The notes under the pieces are model-generated. The model searched no databases. It saw only the letters and a list, made by a program, of their open reading frames with translations, and was not told where the DNA came from. Made by a program: the position numbers and the translations under genes. A stretch of DNA of 8,114 nucleotides, taken from positions 1 through 8,114 of the forward strand of contig CAKUNY010000086.1 of assembly GCA_934668605.1 (NCBI GenBank), given 5' to 3'. Below, piece by piece: positions 6,150-8,114 of the stretch. This DNA is from an uncultured Oscillospiraceae bacterium. GTDB taxonomy: Bacteria > Bacillota > Clostridia > Oscillospirales > Oscillospiraceae. How positions within the stretch are numbered: position 1 is the stretch's first letter; each line of letters starts with the position of its first letter.

Positions 6150-6253
6150 CGCAAAATTTCAAATTCCCTCTTCGCTGGCTTCCCCTTCCAAAAATTTGTT
6201 CCCACAAAACGCCCCGCTGTCCGGGTGCGTTGGCAGTTGGAAGGATCCACCAG
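6150..6253. other. Intergenic stretch with no recognised feature
   Basis: Between the XRE promoter and the hydA terminator no frame has a ribosome site or recognisable protein. Reading all frames for the missing C-terminal half of the zinc-ribbon gene found no second CxxC motif. Confidence 0.5.
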
Positions 6254-6294
6254 AAAAAGCCGGAGCGCCTTCCGCAGCAGGAAAGCGCTCCGGC
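6254..6294 (-). terminator. Rho-independent terminator after hydA
   Basis: Read on the minus strand, 6294-6280 pairs with 6273-6259: a 15-bp stem with one G-T wobble and a 6-nt loop, followed by five T (6258-6254). It lies about 20 nt beyond the hydA stop. Confidence 0.93.
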
Positions 6295-6313
6295 CTTCTA
6301 TTTATGCTTTCCA

Positions 6314-7687
6314 TTACAGCGTTCCGGTCTTGCGGGGAATGAACGCGCCCACTGCGCCGGTTTTTACCTCGCCGTGGTCAACGGCCAGCTGCCCGCGCAG
6401 GTAAACCTGCGCAATCGAGCCGCGCGTCTGTATGCCCTCATAGGGCGTGTACTTTGCCGCGGAGATCATGTCTTCTCCCCGGATCGTCGTGTCGGCCTCC
6501 GGGTCATAGACCACGATGTCCGCGTCGCTGCCGGCCAAAATCGCGCCCTTTCTCGGCCACGCGCCGTAGAGCTTCGCGGGGTTCTCGCTCAGAACCTCCG
6601 CCATCTTCTCTTTTGTGATCTTTCCGGCCGCCACGCCGAAGGTGTAAAGCAGCACGCCTCTTGTCTCCACACCGGGAAGGCCGCCGGGAATCTTTGTGAA
6701 ATCTCCCCTGCCCGCTTCCTTCTGCTCGAGCGTGAAGCTGCAATGGTCTGTCGAAACGGTCTGGATCGCGCCGTTATAAAGCCCCTTCCAGAGCGCATTC
6801 TGGTCGTCCTTCGTCCGAAGAGGCGGCGCGCAGATATAGCCAGCCGCCTTGCGGAAGTCCTCCTCATAATAGCCGGACTCGTCCAGCGTCAGATAGTGCG
6901 GGCACGTCTCCACGTAGACCTTCTGTCCTCTTGCCCGCGCGGCCATGACCTCGGCAAGCGCTTGCCTTGTGCTCAAGTGAACGATCACGACCGGCGTATC
7001 CGCGACCTCGCAGATGCGAAGCAGATGCGCTACCGCCTCTGCCTCCGTCGCGTTCGGGCGGCACTCGGGATGCGAGCCCGGCGCAAGCTTTCCATCCGCC
7101 TTGTGCTGCTCGATGAGCGCGTCAATGACGCCCGCGTTTTCGCAGTGCACGCCCGCGATGCCGCCGAACCTTTTGATCTCCTCCAGCGCGTAGAACAGAT
7201 CCTTGTCGCCGATCATCATCGCCGGATACGTCATGTACATCTTGAACGAGGAAATGCCCTGCTCGAACATTTTGGGGACTTCGGCCTTGATTTCGTCGTT
7301 CCAGTCGTCGATCGTCATGTGGAAGCTGTAGTCGCAGCTCGACCGGCCGTCGGCCTTCTTGTGCCACAGATCGAGGCCGTATTGCAGGCTCTCTCCCTTA
7401 TTCGGGCAGGCGAAGTCAATGACCATCGTCGTGCCGCCGCGAATGGCGCTGCGCGTGCCGGTGTCAAAGTTGTCCGCCGTCGTCGTGTTGCAGACGTCGA
7501 GATCAAAATGCGTGTGCGCGTCGATAAAGCCCGGGAACAGGAGCTTTCCCGTCACATCGACCACATGCGCCTCCGGGCACGAGATATGCTCCGCGACGCG
7601 CTCGATCTTCTCGCCGTTTACCAGCACATCCAGCTGCGCCGAGCCGCCGCCGGATACCACGATACCGCCCTTGAGTAAAGTTTTCAT
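6314..7687 (-). CDS. hydA: Dihydropyrimidinase / D-hydantoinase
   Basis: This cytoplasmic metal-dependent amidohydrolase opens cyclic ureides, typically dihydrouracil/dihydrothymine in reductive pyrimidine breakdown, or hydantoins. The 457-residue product has family length. The binuclear metal centre is complete: H58 and H60 in DAHTHFD, carboxylated K149 in SSFKMYMTY, H181 in GVHCEN, H237 in VIVHLS and D314 in STDHC; Y154 is the likely catalytic tyrosine. The N- and C-terminal parts form the usual beta-sandwich, with GSDADIVVYDP near the end. AAGGAAG lies 8 nt before the ATG. The gene is monocistronic, with its own leader and terminator; no beta-ureidopropionase or dihydropyrimidine dehydrogenase is adjacent, so the physiological substrate cannot be fixed from context. 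Confidence 0.93.
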   Translation of the reverse strand: MKTLLKGGIVVSGGGSAQLDVLVNGEKIERVAEHISCPEAHVVDVTGKLLFPGFIDAHTHFDLDVCNTTTADNFDTGTRSAIRGGTTMVIDFACPNKGESLQYGLDLWHKKADGRSSCDYSFHMTIDDWNDEIKAEVPKMFEQGISSFKMYMTYPAMMIGDKDLFYALEEIKRFGGIAGVHCENAGVIDALIEQHKADGKLAPGSHPECRPNATEAEAVAHLLRICEVADTPVVIVHLSTRQALAEVMAARARGQKVYVETCPHYLTLDESGYYEEDFRKAAGYICAPPLRTKDDQNALWKGLYNGAIQTVSTDHCSFTLEQKEAGRGDFTKIPGGLPGVETRGVLLYTFGVAAGKITKEKMAEVLSENPAKLYGAWPRKGAILAGSDADIVVYDPEADTTIRGEDMISAAKYTPYEGIQTRGSIAQVYLRGQLAVDHGEVKTGAVGAFIPRKTGTL

Positions 7688-7708
7688 AGTCGTCTTCCTT
7701 TTCCTGCG

Positions 7709-7757
7709 CCGGTGCGAGCACCGGGAATTTTAGTTTTGCGGGCTGCGCCCAACAGCC
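7709..7757 (-). promoter_or_regulatory. Two short hairpins in the hydA leader
   Basis: CCGGTG at 7709-7714 pairs with CACCGG at 7719-7724 around a 4-nt loop, 6 nt upstream of the purine-rich ribosome site region; GGCTG at 7741-7745 pairs with CAGCC at 7753-7757. Both lie inside the predicted untranslated leader of hydA (about 7767 to 7688). A role in translation or transcript stability is only a possibility. Confidence 0.4.
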
Positions 7758-7773
7758 TATGGCCGTTTTTTAT

Positions 7774-7782
7774 ATTTTATCA
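7774..7782 (-). promoter_or_regulatory. Candidate extended -10 promoter of hydA
   Basis: On the minus strand TGA followed by TAAAAT (five of six to consensus) forms an extended -10 box about 90 nt upstream of the hydA start. No good -35 hexamer is found at 16-18 nt, which is tolerated by extended -10 promoters. An inverted repeat occupies the -35 region. Confidence 0.5.
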
Positions 7783-7795
7783 CAAACGCACACCG

Positions 7796-7843
7796 TTTGG
7801 CAGACCTCGAATTCACAAAATCGCGCCCGTTTTTTCTGCCAAA
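7796..7843. repeat. 9-bp inverted repeat upstream of hydA (possible operator)
   Basis: TTTGGCAGA at 7796-7804 is matched exactly by TCTGCCAAA at 7835-7843, 30 nt apart (39 bp centre to centre). The proximal half-site covers the expected -35 position of the hydA promoter. A two-site operator for a dimeric regulator is plausible; no regulator gene is adjacent. Confidence 0.45.
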
Positions 7844-7895
7844 ATGCCAGTCGTTCGACCCTCGCGGATTTTTTTAAAAATTTCAAAGAAAACAC

Positions 7896-7924
7896 TTGCA
7901 ATTTCCGCCGCAATCTGATAGAAT
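7896..7924 (+). promoter_or_regulatory. Promoter of the tRNA-Ala transcript
   Basis: TTGCAA at 7896-7901 and TAGAAT at 7919-7924 are exactly 17 nt apart, with TGA in front of the -10 (extended). The predicted start near 7931 is only about 7 nt before the partial tRNA copy at 7938 and about 108 nt before the complete tRNA, so both are in the same transcript. Confidence 0.75.
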
Positions 7925-7937
7925 AATTCTCGCCGAT

Positions 7938-7985
7938 GGGGGTATAGCTCAGCTGGGAGCCCAAGCATGACGGTTACGTACCCCC
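7938..7985 (+). repeat. Partial copy of the tRNA-Ala 5' end
   Basis: The 22 nt at 7938-7959 are identical to 8039-8060, the first 22 nt of tRNA-Ala (acceptor 5' strand, U8-A9, first D-stem strand and most of the D loop). From 7960 the copies diverge. The D-stem can still close (GCTC 7947-7950 with GAGC 7957-7960), and the acceptor strand GGGGGTA (7938-7944) is fully complementary to TACCCCC at 7979-7985. No anticodon arm, T arm or CCA follows, so it is not a functional tRNA of standard form. The 5' portion of a duplicated or decayed tRNA gene is the likely origin. Confidence 0.7.
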
Positions 7986-8038
7986 GTCCCTAACCTTAAA
8001 ACTTCATATCTTGCTTCTTAACCCATTTGGAAATATCT

Positions 8039-8114
8039 GGGGGTATAGCTCAGCTGGGAGAGCGCATGACTGGCAGTCATGAGGTCAGCGGTTCGATCCC
8101 GCTTATCTCCACCA
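8039..8114 (+). tRNA. tRNA-Ala (anticodon GGC)
   Basis: The 76-nt sequence folds as a complete cloverleaf. The acceptor stem 8039-8045 pairs with TATCTCC and includes the G3-U70 pair that marks alanine tRNAs; the D arm is GCTC/GAGC. The anticodon arm CATGA-CTGGCAG-TCATG carries GGC at loop positions 34-36, and the T arm contains GGTTCGATCCC. CCA is encoded and is the last three bases of the window. It reads GCC and GCU codons. The transcript probably starts near 7931 and includes the partial copy upstream; processing by RNase P would be needed to release the 5' end. Further tRNA genes may follow beyond the window. Confidence 0.95.

Noticed and set aside
6230..7678. Plus-strand open frame of 482 codons covering hydA
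   Set aside because: It is the antisense shadow of hydA: rich in Arg, His, Leu and Val, with no family motif or ribosome site. hydA on the other strand has a complete active site.
7938..8038. Prophage or integrative-element attachment site at the tRNA
   Set aside because: Only about 79 nt lie between the repeats and no integrase is present. The repeat is the tRNA 5' end, not the 3' end normally used as att. It is kept only as an unexplained duplication.

Overview
The window is a stretch of GC-rich, low-G+C-phylum-style (Clostridia) chromosome. Strong AGGAGG-type ribosome binding sites, the queA-tgt-yajC order, an archaeal/fungal-type asd next to dapA, and YYRRIRDLRED-type XRE regulators all fit a gut Oscillospiraceae/Ruminococcaceae-like bacterium (for example relatives of Flavonifractor, Oscillibacter or Intestinimonas). 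This placement is an inference from gene content, not from a search.

Left part (1-2566). The window opens with the last 53 codons of a membrane protein (ABC-2-permease-like tail), closed by a bidirectional terminator. A 106-bp element of two inverted hairpin repeats (229-334) follows. Reading leftward is a two-gene operon, asd then dapA, giving the first two dedicated steps from aspartyl phosphate to dihydrodipicolinate (lysine/diaminopimelate for the cell wall). dapB is not in the window.

Middle part (2567-5784). Divergent from asd runs queA, then tgt and yajC: two enzymes of the queuosine tRNA modification pathway and a Sec translocon accessory protein. Wedged between queA and tgt is a promoter-driven toxin-antitoxin locus. 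It has an intact RelB/DinJ-type ribbon-helix-helix antitoxin, translationally coupled to a Doc/Fic-type toxin reduced to 42 codons by what looks like an in-frame internal deletion that removed the catalytic core. yajC has its own near-consensus promoter and a strong terminator.

Right part (5785-8114). This part holds decayed and accessory pieces. There is a zinc-ribbon gene start broken after about 20 codons, then a small XRE-family regulator on the opposite strand with a near-leaderless promoter. Next is a dihydropyrimidinase/hydantoinase gene (leftward) with a long-stem terminator, two leader hairpins and an upstream 9-bp inverted repeat. The window ends exactly at the CCA of tRNA-Ala(GGC). 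Between the tRNA promoter and the tRNA lies a second, exact copy of the first 22 nt of the tRNA; its acceptor strand is matched by a new complementary strand about 40 nt downstream.

No CRISPR array, transposase, integrase, rRNA or origin was seen. The least explained signals are the tRNA 5'-half duplication, the covarying hairpin-pair repeat, and the internally deleted toxin behind an intact antitoxin.
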